Of a stretch of 64,000 nucleotides of DNA, positions 17,895-26,894 are shown one piece after another. The notes below the pieces were generated by a model. The model was not told the DNA's origin. It did not search any database and saw only the letters and a list, made by a program, of their open reading frames with translations. Each line of letters starts with the position of its first letter. Position 1 is the stretch's first letter. The translations under genes and the position numbers were made by a program. The stretch comes from Bdellovibrionales bacterium (GTDB lineage: Bacteria > Bdellovibrionota > Bdellovibrionia > Bdellovibrionales > UBA1609): assembly GCA_016714165.1 (NCBI GenBank), contig JADJNU010000001.1, positions 868,001 to 932,000 of the forward strand, given 5' to 3'.

Positions 17895-18815
17895 CTATTT
17901 TTGTTTGTAGGTACTTTTTACTGGCGAGTCGGCGGTAGCATTATCCAACCAGGTCCAAACGGTGTCAGAAGTCACTTGAGCGCTCAAGCCCAGAAAGGAA
18001 TGCCCGACCCCTGAGGGATAAACCTCTTTGACTGTATGACCTGCACTCTTCCAATCTTGAACAACGTCCTGAATCGCATCAAAACTAAAGTCAGCGGTCC
18101 CTGTGAGAAAAAAGGCAGGCAAAAGACGAGGAAGATTAGAACGGTGACCAATTGCTCCTGCATAAAGGGCCACGGATTTGACCTGCTCAGAAGAAACGAG
18201 ACCCACATAACCCGCAAATACCGCGCCTTCTGACATTCCAATAAAATGAATTCGTTCCGTATCGATATTGTATTTGGCGCCTATCGAATAATAAACGCAT
18301 TCGATGATATCTGAAATTTCCTTCTTCGTTGCAGGCTCATCCAATTGATTACTTCCAATTAAGTGAAGGAAACTATCCCTCTCGCTATTTCCATCTTCTG
18401 GAGTCATTAAAATAAGGTTCTTCTTTTCGGCTGTCTGATGCCATCCGCCGGCCTTAATGGTCGCATCAAAATTTTGAAAATCATCACCAAGACCATAAAT
18501 CGCTACCACAATAGGGCTCGCATTCGCTTGGGCATAAGACTGAGGAACAAGCAGTCTAAAGGACCTTCCTCCCTGGCAAGTTTGATTTGTATTTCCTTTT
18601 TGACCACCAGATCCCTTCGTATGAAAACGCTCTGGATCCTCTGTTGGAGGCGGAGGATTTGTCGGTGGCGGATTATTGTCTCCAGGAACATTATTATTGG
18701 CATTCTGGGCAGAAGAAACCGCTCTGTAATCAGCTTTCCCGCAGCCAGAAGAAATAGAAAGTGCAAATAGAAAACCACAAATTTTGGTAATATCTTTTGC
18801 ACCTGTCGTTTTCAT
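17895..18815 (-). CDS. Lipoprotein esterase of the alpha/beta-hydrolase fold (depolymerase-like)
   Basis: The 306-residue protein has a lipoprotein signal (SISSGC at residues 21-26), a Pro/Asn-rich linker with NNPPPTNPPPPTEDP, and a hydrolase domain. RSFRLLVPQSY and PIVVAIYGLGDD start the fold (oxyanion region), IHFIGMSEGAVFAGYVG carries the nucleophile elbow G-x-S-x-G (serine in GMSEG), LTGTADFSFD likely supplies the acid, and PSGVGHSFLG the histidine. This pattern resembles LpqC/feruloyl-esterase and PHB-depolymerase-like enzymes. It would act in the periplasm or at the surface on an ester polymer or sugar ester. Enzyme class good; substrate unknown. Confidence 0.75.
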   Translation of the reverse strand: MKTTGAKDITKICGFLFALSISSGCGKADYRAVSSAQNANNNVPGDNNPPPTNPPPPTEDPERFHTKGSGGQKGNTNQTCQGGRSFRLLVPQSYAQANASPIVVAIYGLGDDFQNFDATIKAGGWHQTAEKKNLILMTPEDGNSERDSFLHLIGSNQLDEPATKKEISDIIECVYYSIGAKYNIDTERIHFIGMSEGAVFAGYVGLVSSEQVKSVALYAGAIGHRSNLPRLLPAFFLTGTADFSFDAIQDVVQDWKSAGHTVKEVYPSGVGHSFLGLSAQVTSDTVWTWLDNATADSPVKSTYKQK

Positions 18816-18916
18816 AAAGTTATCTCGGTCCTACTAGGCCTTATCTCGTTTAAATCGTGTATGGAACCCTTTCCCATTTACGAAGCAAACGGCACGCCAG
18901 TCACTTGATCATTGCC

Positions 18917-20338
18917 TCATGTCGTCGTCTCATTTTGAGGCGATAGTGCCTGAATGAGCTTTGAGTAGATACCATCAAAGCCCCCATTGGACATCAGAAG
19001 AACAACATCACCGGACCGACACTCCCTCTTTAGCAACTCTATGATGTGAGAAACATTCTGCCCTTCGTAGGCAATGCCTCCCGCCGCCTTAAGTTCACCC
19101 ACAAGTTCCTCAGTTGAGAATCTATCTTCTTCTTGAATCCTGCTCTGATCATAGGGTCTGGCAACAATTGCGATATCTGCTCCCGAGAGAGCTTTCACGT
19201 AATCTTGCTGAAAAACCTTTCTCCGACTCGTCGCCGAGCGAGGCTCAAAAACTCCGAAGAGCCGACGCCGAGGAAAACGCTCACGCATCGTTTTGAGAGT
19301 CAGACTGACAGCCGTTGGATGATGAGCAAAATCCTCGATGAGAGTGATGCCATTTGGTTCTCCGATCAACTCTTGTCGCCTTTTCACCCCTTGAAAACTT
19401 GCCATACCGCCGAGTATCTTGTCGAGGGGCCACTTCAGCTCTCGCGCAAGAGCAAAGGCCGCCAGAGAGTTGAGAGTATTGTGAGGGCCAAATTGCTTGA
19501 TCGCGAGTTCGACAAGACGCTGTCCCTTGTGATCCACAGCAAATTGGTTTCGTCCCAATTCGACTCGACGATCCAAGACGTGATAATCGCCGCTCTCTAA
19601 TCCATAGGTCACGACTTTGCATTTGCATCTCTGGGTTAATTCCATGGCGTGAGGATCCTCGCCATTCACGACAAGAAGTCCATCGGCAGGCAACCTCTCG
19701 ATCAGAAGTGCGAAGGCTCTTTTGACCGCATTCAAGTCCTGATAAATATCGGCATGATCAAACTCCACGCTCGTCAGAATGGCATAGCGAGGACGATAGT
19801 GAACAAACTTTGGAACCTTATCAAAGAAAGCTGTATCGTACTCATCTCCTTCAATCACAAACCAATTGGACAAAGGAACTCGAAAAGACTTCGAAAAATT
19901 AATGGGGATCCCCCCAATCAAAAATCCTGGTTTTAAGCCACAGGCCTCGGCGAGAACTGCGACCAGAGCTGTCGTCGTGGTTTTCCCGTGCGTTCCTGCC
20001 ACCACGATCGAATTTCGGTCCGCGATTGCATAATCACCCAGCGCTTTCGGCAGGCTCGTATAAGGAATATCGCTTGCTAAAAGAGCCTGCGCCTCTTCAT
20101 TCGTTCGCGAAATCACATTTCCGACAATCACGAGATCAGGGCGATCTTTTAAGTTTTCCTTCTTGTAGCCCTCCATCACAGGAATACCCAGTTCGGCCAA
20201 CTGAGTGGACATGGGGGGATAGACATTCAGATCACTTCCCGTGATTTTGTAGCCGAGCTCTTTCAAAAGCCCTGCTAGACTGGCCATTGCTGTTCCACCA
20301 ATTCCCATCAAATGAATATGTGAGCCCTTAGGTATCAT
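18917..20338 (-). CDS. mpl: UDP-MurNAc:tripeptide ligase (Mpl)
   Basis: This 473-residue enzyme joins the recycled tripeptide L-Ala-gamma-D-Glu-meso-DAP to UDP-N-acetylmuramic acid, reusing old cell wall. It belongs to the Mur ligase family: IHLMGIGGTAMASLAGLL at the N-terminus, the P-loop GTHGKTTT, EGDEYDTAFFD (Mpl-type rather than MurC), ILTSVEFDHADIY, and IEDFAHHPTAV. The ATG at 20338 has GGAGGAAA 5 nt upstream and overlaps the previous stop as ATGA; an earlier in-frame ATG at 20368 lies inside the upstream gene. It is the last gene of the operon with the LD-carboxypeptidase and the serine hydrolase. Assignment is secure. Confidence 0.92.
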   Translation of the reverse strand: MIPKGSHIHLMGIGGTAMASLAGLLKELGYKITGSDLNVYPPMSTQLAELGIPVMEGYKKENLKDRPDLVIVGNVISRTNEEAQALLASDIPYTSLPKALGDYAIADRNSIVVAGTHGKTTTTALVAVLAEACGLKPGFLIGGIPINFSKSFRVPLSNWFVIEGDEYDTAFFDKVPKFVHYRPRYAILTSVEFDHADIYQDLNAVKRAFALLIERLPADGLLVVNGEDPHAMELTQRCKCKVVTYGLESGDYHVLDRRVELGRNQFAVDHKGQRLVELAIKQFGPHNTLNSLAAFALARELKWPLDKILGGMASFQGVKRRQELIGEPNGITLIEDFAHHPTAVSLTLKTMRERFPRRRLFGVFEPRSATSRRKVFQQDYVKALSGADIAIVARPYDQSRIQEEDRFSTEELVGELKAAGGIAYEGQNVSHIIELLKRECRSGDVVLLMSNGGFDGIYSKLIQALSPQNETTT

Positions 20339-21405
20339 GAGATTTCCTCCAATGATTCGACAACCCAATCGTGAAGCTGTGGACGCAGACCAACAAAACG
20401 AGAATTTTCCCGAGTGGGATGAACGCGATTGGAGAGAATCACGACCAAAAGATCGCGCCTCGGATCAAACCACAGTGATGTACCCGTAAAACCGGTATGA
20501 CCAAAACTCCGGGACGAAAAGTATTTTCCGCAACTGGCCTTTCCCTTGCTCGGCAACATAAAACCCATGGCCCAGTCGCCCTTGCTTTTCGGTATTGCCC
20601 GGCGGGCGAATCTCCTGAGAGTTTTCTGAGAAACCAATTTCGAACCTCTCGCATCCAAAAACGATTTTCTCAGAAGTAAGCCCCATTGAGAAACATCATC
20701 AATGGTTCCAAAAAGTCCCGCGTGAGGAGCGACACCCCCTAATGCCCAAGAATTTTCATCATGAACTTCGCCCTGTAAGGTTTTGCCCCTCCAGGAACAT
20801 TTCTCCGTTGGCGCATAAAATTTTCGAAGATATCTTGGCTCATTTCCCTTATTAAAATGAAGACTTAAACGAGGTATTTTCAAGGTTTTTTTGAAGTCCT
20901 CCCAAATGGCTTCAAGAGGTAAACCCAGCTGATTCTCTATCATCATGCCCAACATCAAGAAATCAAGATCTGAATAAACGGTTTGAGCCTTGGGGTCTGC
21001 TTTCACTTTCCGCAAATGGGTTTCCAACTGGCGCCAGCGATAAACAGGCCCAATAGGTCCACTCAATTTTGAGTAAAATGGAGCCCACCAGGGCAGGCCG
21101 GCTGAATGGCTCAGAACATCCTTGACCGTGACACTCTCAGAAGGAAACCAAGGAAGATATTCGATCATCGGCCTCGAAGGATTGAGTCTACCCTGTTCAA
21201 CAAGCCTCATGACAACGGGCACTGTAAAAAGGATTTTAGTCAGTGAAGCTAAGTCATAAAATTTATAGACTTTCCCAAGCTTCAGTTCTCCCTTTAACCT
21301 GCCTCGCTCATAGGCGCGAAGCTTAAGTCCAGGAGTTATTAAGTTCAGAGCACCTTCCGTTCCTAGTTCAATCTTTTCTTTAAGTATTGATTCAAATCGA
21401 TTCAT
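20335..21405 (-). CDS. Serine hydrolase, class C beta-lactamase/DD-peptidase fold
   Basis: A 356-residue protein of the beta-lactamase family (Pfam-type PF00144). The catalytic S-x-x-K is SLTK at residues 54-57; YSD in QTVYSDLDFLML takes the Y-x-N position; HTGFTGTSLWFDP near the C-terminus is the third box, where HTG replaces KTG as in many esterase or carboxypeptidase members. No signal peptide is visible, so it is probably cytoplasmic. It overlaps mpl (ATGA) and the LD-carboxypeptidase gene (4 nt), so all three are translationally coupled. In this context a role in cleaving muropeptides or an N-acetylmuramoyl ester is plausible, but inferred. Confidence 0.8.
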   Translation of the reverse strand: MNRFESILKEKIELGTEGALNLITPGLKLRAYERGRLKGELKLGKVYKFYDLASLTKILFTVPVVMRLVEQGRLNPSRPMIEYLPWFPSESVTVKDVLSHSAGLPWWAPFYSKLSGPIGPVYRWRQLETHLRKVKADPKAQTVYSDLDFLMLGMMIENQLGLPLEAIWEDFKKTLKIPRLSLHFNKGNEPRYLRKFYAPTEKCSWRGKTLQGEVHDENSWALGGVAPHAGLFGTIDDVSQWGLLLRKSFLDARGSKLVSQKTLRRFARRAIPKSKGDWAMGFMLPSKGKASCGKYFSSRSFGHTGFTGTSLWFDPRRDLLVVILSNRVHPTRENSRFVGLRPQLHDWVVESLEEIS

Positions 21406-22421
21406 CGATGACTTCCCACTTTAACTCTCAACTCTGGAGTTCTCCCCTTCTTGAGAACAGCCATGGGTCCGAATGGAATGGGTCTCTGCGAGCGGCCATG
21501 GCCCGCTGGAAAGTGATCAAAGACGGGAAAGGGCGCCTCATCTGCAAAGCGCCTTAGTACATCAGGCCAAACATATCGTCCGTTGGGTTGAGCTCCGCCA
21601 ACAAACTCGCCAAAAATCAGCGCTTTTAATCCCTTGAAACCCCCACTCTGCTCGATCTGAACAAGCATGCGATCAACCTTTCGACCCTGCTCGCCAATGT
21701 CCTCAAAAAACAGAATTTTGCCTTGAGGGCAGCCCGCCCAAGCCGTCCCGACGGCCGAAGTCCAAGTGGTCAGATTTCCTCCTGTGAGGGGGCCACGGAC
21801 GATTCCATTCGCTTGAGCTCTTTGATTTAAGGGTCTCAACTCAGTGAACTTCAAAAAATCTCTCTCTCCAAAGAGGCAGTCTTTGAGCTCCTTCTTGTCT
21901 CTGCTCCGCCCCGAGCCGGCTCCAAATCGATCGAGCAAAGGCCCATGTATTGTGTTCCATCCCCACTGCTGATTCAAAAAAAGGTGGACTGTCGTCACAT
22001 CGCTGTATCCGATCAGAACTTTGTTGCTGGCTGGCGGTTTGAGTCGCTGCAAGTAGGGAAGCAATCGATTGGCACCATACCCGCCGCGAAGGCACCAGAT
22101 GGCCTTCGAGTCTTTGGCAAAGAGGGCTTTGCGCAAGAATTGAAATCTCATTTCATCCGAATTCGAACATAAAATATCAGGACCTAATAAATCAACTGGG
22201 ACACGAGGATTCAACCCCCATTCACGCAAAAATTTAACAGCACCTCTGATTTCTTTTGGCGTCGGCCCGAATCCAGGAGCCACCAAATCAATGATGTCAC
22301 CGGGCTTGATTTTTGGCCAGACTACATTCTTAAACCTTGGCTTGGCAGCTGCTTTTGCCCCGGTTGTTGTTTTAGCCCCAGTTGTTGTTTTTTCTCTTGT
22401 TCCTCTCGATTTCCCATTCAT
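21402..22421 (-). CDS. ldcA: LD-carboxypeptidase, peptidase family S66
   Basis: The 339-residue protein matches the S66 family (LdcA/MccF), which removes the terminal D-Ala from muropeptide tetrapeptides in the cytoplasm. GDIIDLVAPGFGP opens the domain; CLRGGYGANRLLPYL is the family's RGGYG motif; GYSDVTTVHLFL carries the nucleophilic serine; ILFFEDIGEQGRKVDRML holds the glutamate, and FDHFPAGHGRSQRPIPFG the histidine. ATG 22421 follows GGGGG by 8 nt. The N-terminal 30 residues are a Lys/Thr/Ala-rich tail with TTTGAK repeated. It heads the recycling operon that continues with the serine hydrolase and mpl. Confidence 0.88.
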   Translation of the reverse strand: MNGKSRGTREKTTTGAKTTTGAKAAAKPRFKNVVWPKIKPGDIIDLVAPGFGPTPKEIRGAVKFLREWGLNPRVPVDLLGPDILCSNSDEMRFQFLRKALFAKDSKAIWCLRGGYGANRLLPYLQRLKPPASNKVLIGYSDVTTVHLFLNQQWGWNTIHGPLLDRFGAGSGRSRDKKELKDCLFGERDFLKFTELRPLNQRAQANGIVRGPLTGGNLTTWTSAVGTAWAGCPQGKILFFEDIGEQGRKVDRMLVQIEQSGGFKGLKALIFGEFVGGAQPNGRYVWPDVLRRFADEAPFPVFDHFPAGHGRSQRPIPFGPMAVLKKGRTPELRVKVGSHR

Positions 22422-22448
22422 CAAATCATCCCCCGATAAGACAAAAAA

Positions 22449-22874
22449 CTAAACTTGCCACTTCTCAATCTCGATTCCGACAATACTAAAGAGTTTTAAT
22501 GATTCCTGAGAACGGTAGTCTTTCGCAAAGTATATTTTTTTAAGCCCACCCATGTTAATCAAGCGTTTCGCACAACCCACGCAGGGCAAATGAGTCACAA
22601 AAGCCACCTTCTCAATGAAGCGTGGAGAATCACAGTTAATGACCGCGTTTTCCTCTGAATGCAGGCAGCCACAATTGCCCGCCTCATCACGATCACATCC
22701 ATTTTCAAGACCCGTTGCGTTTCCATTGTAGCCAACGGCTAGAACCTTTCGAAAATCCGTGCTCGTGATGACAGTGCCCACATGAAGTCGCCGACAGGTC
22801 GAACGCTCCGCGAGCTTATGGGCCAAATCCATGTAGAGTTGCTGAAAGGAAGGGCGAATTCTTTCTGTTTCCAT
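22449..22874 (-). CDS. dCMP deaminase
   Basis: A 141-residue zinc-dependent deaminase that converts dCMP to dUMP, feeding dTMP synthesis. The zinc site is HSEENAV (H-x-E) and LPCVGCAK (P-C-x-x-C). The extra cysteines in CDRDEAGNCGCLHSEE are typical of ComEB/dCMP deaminase proteins with a second zinc. GTVITSTDFRKVLAVGYNGNATG matches the substrate loop. It lies 28 nt upstream of the LD-carboxypeptidase gene on the same strand and may share its transcript, although the functions differ. Family firm. Confidence 0.9.
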   Translation of the reverse strand: METERIRPSFQQLYMDLAHKLAERSTCRRLHVGTVITSTDFRKVLAVGYNGNATGLENGCDRDEAGNCGCLHSEENAVINCDSPRFIEKVAFVTHLPCVGCAKRLINMGGLKKIYFAKDYRSQESLKLFSIVGIEIEKWQV

Positions 22875-22985
22875 AGAGATCTAGAATTAACAAGACAGAG
22901 CAAGAGGGGCAAGTCGGCTCGAAGAGATACGAGACTTAGCTCTCTGCGCAATTTTCTTTGATGTTACTCTCTTGGCGCTGAGCCT

Positions 22986-24458
22986 TCAATTCCCAATCAC
23001 TGTCAGATACTGGGCCTTGATCAGCTTTAAGTACTCAGACATGAACCGAGAAAGCTCCACACTGTGGCCACTCGCCTTTTCTCTTTGACCCTTGGGCTCA
23101 CCGGCGATGGGCACACCTTCTCGGCTAAGAACTGAGAACTCTCCCCCGTTTTTTTCATCCACAAAATGGTCAAAATAGAACCTCACAATCTTATCGAGCT
23201 GAATCAACGCAAGGCTGGCGAGCTCCTCGCTGCCATCTTCTGAGAAAAGGCCCACAGAGATCGCTTTTGCCAAAGCCAGCATGGCTTTTGTCTGCTGCCA
23301 CCACACTTTGTTTTGATGCCACATTGGAGAATCCGTTTCCCGAATAAAAGCATCAAAAACCCCTCCCCGTTCCTGATCAAGGGAATTTGAATTCAGCATC
23401 GAAACCAAAATCACGCGAGCTGCGGCCAAGTATTTGGCTTTCTTTTCTGCGGAAATGTACTTTAACTCCGTCGCTCCTCTCATCAAGAGCCAGGCCGCTT
23501 CATAATTATGACCTGTCCTCCCAACACTCACATCCCTTGAGCTGCTATCTCCGCCGTCTTTCGCCTTCACTTTCTGAACTTGCCAATCCCTCCAGGCAGG
23601 CCTCCAATCGGAGGTGAAATTCTCAATTATCCATCCCGTTTCGGTGTCAATAAAGTGGTCTGCGACAATGTCCAAAAGCTCTTCCATGATCGCGATATAA
23701 TGCCTTTGGCGAGGCGTATTCAACTGAGCCAAATCAATTAAAAAAGATGTCGCGACGGTCACAGTTGATCCATAACTCTTGTTCGAGACTTCCCTTCCAG
23801 GCAAGAGAGGTCTCCCTGTCATCAGGTCAAAATCATCAAAAAATCCCAGATTTTGGTCGTCATGAAATCTCCTGTAAAAGGAATCAAACAAGACATCAAT
23901 TCGCCTCAAGATGGTGGGATTCCTCGTTTTAGAGTAAAGAGCCACCAGTCCGAAAAATCCTTCGGCCTGTTCGCTGGCTGAGAGCGATCTCTGTTTGTTA
24001 AGGTCATTGCCATTGTGATCGACCGCAACTTTGAAGTAAGGTCCTTGGTCATTCGCAACGATCATTTTTTGGAGAACAAATTTGCCCTGCCTACGTGCCA
24101 TTTCAGTCTCTCTCGTCTGTTGATTCCAATTGACCCCGTAAGCCAAACCATAGAGCATTTGACTTGAAGCAATCAAATGTCTGGTATTGCTCATTCGAGA
24201 TCCGTCCATTTCAATTTCGGATGCAAAAGACCCCAGCTCCTTGTCCCAGGAGTAACGAATAAAAAAATCATTTGATTGCTGAGAAGTTTTTCTCCATAAA
24301 CCGGAATTGGTCCAATCCAGTTGAGAATTATTTCGATGAAACTCCCCACCGCTGTTGAGGAGATGAAAAAAGGGCAGATCTCTTGCCTCTGACTTCAGGA
24401 CAGAAAGCATTCCAAAAAGTACGAGGCCCAATTTCCATTTGATCCCACTCAAAATCAC
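22986..24458 (-). CDS. Exported AGE-family (N-acylglucosamine 2-epimerase-like) protein
   Basis: The start is GTG 24458 with CAGGGGGG just upstream. The 490-residue protein has a signal peptide (ending KSEARD) and an (alpha/alpha)6 barrel. Motifs fit the AGE/cellobiose 2-epimerase superfamily: SNTRHLIASSQMLYGLAYG (the R-x-x-H histidine region), QAEGFFGLVALY, GHNYEAAWLLMRG (G-H-x-x-E-x-x-W-L-L), VWWQQTKAMLALA (the W-W-x-Q-x-E-like box), and KASGHSVELSRFM near the end. AGE enzymes epimerise or isomerise free sugars and are normally cytoplasmic, so an exported one is notable; it could instead be a carbohydrate-binding or lyase-like protein. Substrate unknown. Confidence 0.75.
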   Translation of the reverse strand: MILSGIKWKLGLVLFGMLSVLKSEARDLPFFHLLNSGGEFHRNNSQLDWTNSGLWRKTSQQSNDFFIRYSWDKELGSFASEIEMDGSRMSNTRHLIASSQMLYGLAYGVNWNQQTRETEMARRQGKFVLQKMIVANDQGPYFKVAVDHNGNDLNKQRSLSASEQAEGFFGLVALYSKTRNPTILRRIDVLFDSFYRRFHDDQNLGFFDDFDLMTGRPLLPGREVSNKSYGSTVTVATSFLIDLAQLNTPRQRHYIAIMEELLDIVADHFIDTETGWIIENFTSDWRPAWRDWQVQKVKAKDGGDSSSRDVSVGRTGHNYEAAWLLMRGATELKYISAEKKAKYLAAARVILVSMLNSNSLDQERGGVFDAFIRETDSPMWHQNKVWWQQTKAMLALAKAISVGLFSEDGSEELASLALIQLDKIVRFYFDHFVDEKNGGEFSVLSREGVPIAGEPKGQREKASGHSVELSRFMSEYLKLIKAQYLTVIGN

Positions 24459-24776
24459 ACCCCCCTGTTTTACAGATCAAGGATAGAACACAAAAATCAA
24501 AATTATCATAATGGATTATTTTAAGACGAAAACTTTATTGGTTAGCGAAACTTCGCTTCGTATAATTATTTTCAACAGTCTCGCAACCAGATAGCTAAAG
24601 AAATCTCAGTTTCGATTACATCGAGTGCGATCGACGATTCGATTTGAGAAGAAGGCGTCTTAGAAAAGATCTTTAGAATTTTTAATTTCATCCGTAGGGT
24701 GCTGATGTCTTATCATAGAGAGGTAGTTTTTCAGAGAATTGAACTAAAGCCAATGGTTCCTGAAAGGGAATATAAA
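24459..24776. other. Divergent promoter region with an imperfect hairpin
   Basis: The first 80 bases are A/T-rich and probably contain both promoters. An imperfect stem-loop is drawn from TCTCA near 24603 to TGAGA near 24648, with inner TCGA pairs. An ATG at 24699 opens the downstream frame early, but its context is poor and ATG 24777 has AAGGGA, so 24699-24776 is treated as leader. Confidence 0.35.
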
Positions 24777-26894
24777 ATGGATCGTTTGCTGATTGGCCAC
24801 CCAAATTATCGTCTTTTCTCCTATCTCATCGCGCTTAATCTCGCTGGCACACTGAGTTTCTCAACCTCACTGGCGAGTGAAGCTCCCTCTGGGCTCGTTT
24901 ATCAAGGCCGTATCATGAAGCCTGACAACAGTCCCTTAGAAGCAGTGAGTGTTTTGTTTGATATCGAAGTGTACAGTCCCGATGGTGCCTGTCTTCTTTT
25001 TGAAGAAACCCATACGATTAACATGGCGAGCTCAGGCGGCTCTTTTGCTCTCACTCTGGGCACTGGAACTCCGATTGGCCCCTCCTATTCTGCAAAAGAA
25101 GTTTTCTCAAATACGGGAACATTCACTGGAGCTGGGCCCTGTTCTTATTCTCCTTCAACTGGCGATAGTCGCCGAATCAGAGTTACTTTTGACGAGGGTG
25201 GTGGCCCCGTTGCCTTGCAGGATCAAATTGTTCAGAGCGTCCCTTACGCCCTTTACGCCTCAAAACTCGAGGGCAAAGGCAAGAGTGACTTTTTGCAGAT
25301 CAATACGACGACATCTGCACTCAGCCAGGCAAACGCAAACTCACTTTTTCAAAATGCGACCTATACCGAACTCCTGGCTTTGGCTGGTGGCACGTCAACT
25401 GTTTTTGCGAAAAGTGTGGATCTTCCTGTTTCGAGCGGGGTGCTTAACCTGAGTGGCGCGGGACAAGGCGTGAGAGTGCTAGACGCTCCGGCCGGCGGCG
25501 ACTATGCCGTCAATAAAAATTATTCCGACGGCAAAATTGGTGGCAAATCAATCGACGCTGCGAACTTTGCAAGCCTTGCTGACGGTGAATCCCTGAAGTG
25601 GGACACGACAGCCAACAGCGGCTTGGGAGGCTGGGTTCGTTTCACGCCAGCCTCGACAAGTGGATTTGTGGTCAATGGAGGCCAGGCGGGAGCGGTGAGC
25701 TTAGGATCAACAAACGCCAACTCCGTCAGCCTTCTCACAAATAACACGACCCGAATGACTGTTAATAGTTCGGGCCTTGTTGGAATTGGAACTGGGGGAC
25801 CATCCACCATACATCACTTGTTGCAGGTAGGATCTGGTGACGGTTCGACGAACCTCACGGAAGTCAAAACACTTTTCACAAACACAGGCCCATCAGGCAT
25901 AGGAATCCGAAATAGCAGCGCGAGCGTTGAGAGCTTTCAAATAGTCAACGGTTCCGAGGGCGAAATTGGAATGCTCACAAATCATCCACTGAAAATTTCC
26001 ACCAATAACGCAGGCCGGATGACGATACTTAACACGGGCGAGATCGGAATTGGGACTTCGACTCCAAGCACCGCGCTTCATATTGTGGGCACTGTGACAG
26101 TAGCCGAATCAGGGACTAACTCCGTCTCAATTGGAAATGGCAATTCTACCTCCGCGACTGGCGCAATTGCAATTGGACGAGGAAATTCGGCGGGAAATAA
26201 TACAAATTCGACAGCCGTGGGTCACAGCAATAACTCAAGCCTTGGAGGCGTCTCTTTTGGCAGAGGCAACACGACATCACATTCAACTGCAATTGCGTTT
26301 GGCGATGGCAATACTGTGTCTGGATCGGGTGCTGCGGCCTTTGGAATAGGCGTGTCCAATTCAACCGCCAACTCACTTATGATAGGGCCCAGTGATGCGG
26401 CAAAAATGACTATCCTTAGCAGCGGAAACGTCGGTATTGGGACCACGACTCCGAGCGAACTACTTGAAGTCATCGGCAATGTAAAGGCCACTAGTTTTAT
26501 TTCAACTTCAGATGTGAGATTAAAAACAAATATTCAGCCTATCGAAGGTTTGCCCGCAGTTTTGCGGCTACAGGGACTAAAATATACCTGGAAAAGCACA
26601 GGCCAGTCTGATGCCGGGGTTCTTGCTCAAGAAGTTGAAAAAATATTTCCTGATGCTGTCCGAACAGACCCCGTCACGGGTTATAAAGGTGTCAAATATT
26701 TGTACTTGATCGCACCTCTGATTGAATCAGCAAAAGAACTTTACGAAATGTGCAAAGCCAATGAAATGCTCGCTTCACAACAAACTCAAGAACTAGCCAT
26801 TCTCAAAAATGAAAATACGAATCTAAAAAATAAAATTGAGAATCTAGAAAGACGGTTTGAAGAACTCGAAAAGAAATTGGGAATTAATCAATGA
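24777..26894 (+). CDS. Fibre-like exported protein with YadA-type head repeats and Peptidase S74 chaperone
   Basis: The 705-residue protein begins with a signal peptide (ending TSLASEA). An N-terminal domain (GLVYQGRIMKPDNSPLEAVSVLFDIEV) resembles those at the base of bacterial fibre proteins. Residues about 447-532 carry collagen-like-spaced head repeats (SVSIGNGNST, AIAIGRGNSA, STAVGHSNNS, GVSFGRGN, AIAFGDGN) as in trimeric YadA heads. Residues 575-705 form an S74 intramolecular chaperone: TSDVRLKTNIQP with serine 578 and lysine 583 (the autocleavage dyad), GVLAQEVEKIFPDAV, and a final coiled coil. S74 domains trimerise phage tail spikes and bacterial surface fibres, then cut themselves off. 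It probably forms a trimeric surface adhesin; target unknown. The next gene overlaps by 4 nt. Confidence 0.8.
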   Translation: MDRLLIGHPNYRLFSYLIALNLAGTLSFSTSLASEAPSGLVYQGRIMKPDNSPLEAVSVLFDIEVYSPDGACLLFEETHTINMASSGGSFALTLGTGTPIGPSYSAKEVFSNTGTFTGAGPCSYSPSTGDSRRIRVTFDEGGGPVALQDQIVQSVPYALYASKLEGKGKSDFLQINTTTSALSQANANSLFQNATYTELLALAGGTSTVFAKSVDLPVSSGVLNLSGAGQGVRVLDAPAGGDYAVNKNYSDGKIGGKSIDAANFASLADGESLKWDTTANSGLGGWVRFTPASTSGFVVNGGQAGAVSLGSTNANSVSLLTNNTTRMTVNSSGLVGIGTGGPSTIHHLLQVGSGDGSTNLTEVKTLFTNTGPSGIGIRNSSASVESFQIVNGSEGEIGMLTNHPLKISTNNAGRMTILNTGEIGIGTSTPSTALHIVGTVTVAESGTNSVSIGNGNSTSATGAIAIGRGNSAGNNTNSTAVGHSNNSSLGGVSFGRGNTTSHSTAIAFGDGNTVSGSGAAAFGIGVSNSTANSLMIGPSDAAKMTILSSGNVGIGTTTPSELLEVIGNVKATSFISTSDVRLKTNIQPIEGLPAVLRLQGLKYTWKSTGQSDAGVLAQEVEKIFPDAVRTDPVTGYKGVKYLYLIAPLIESAKELYEMCKANEMLASQQTQELAILKNENTNLKNKIENLERRFEELEKKLGINQ

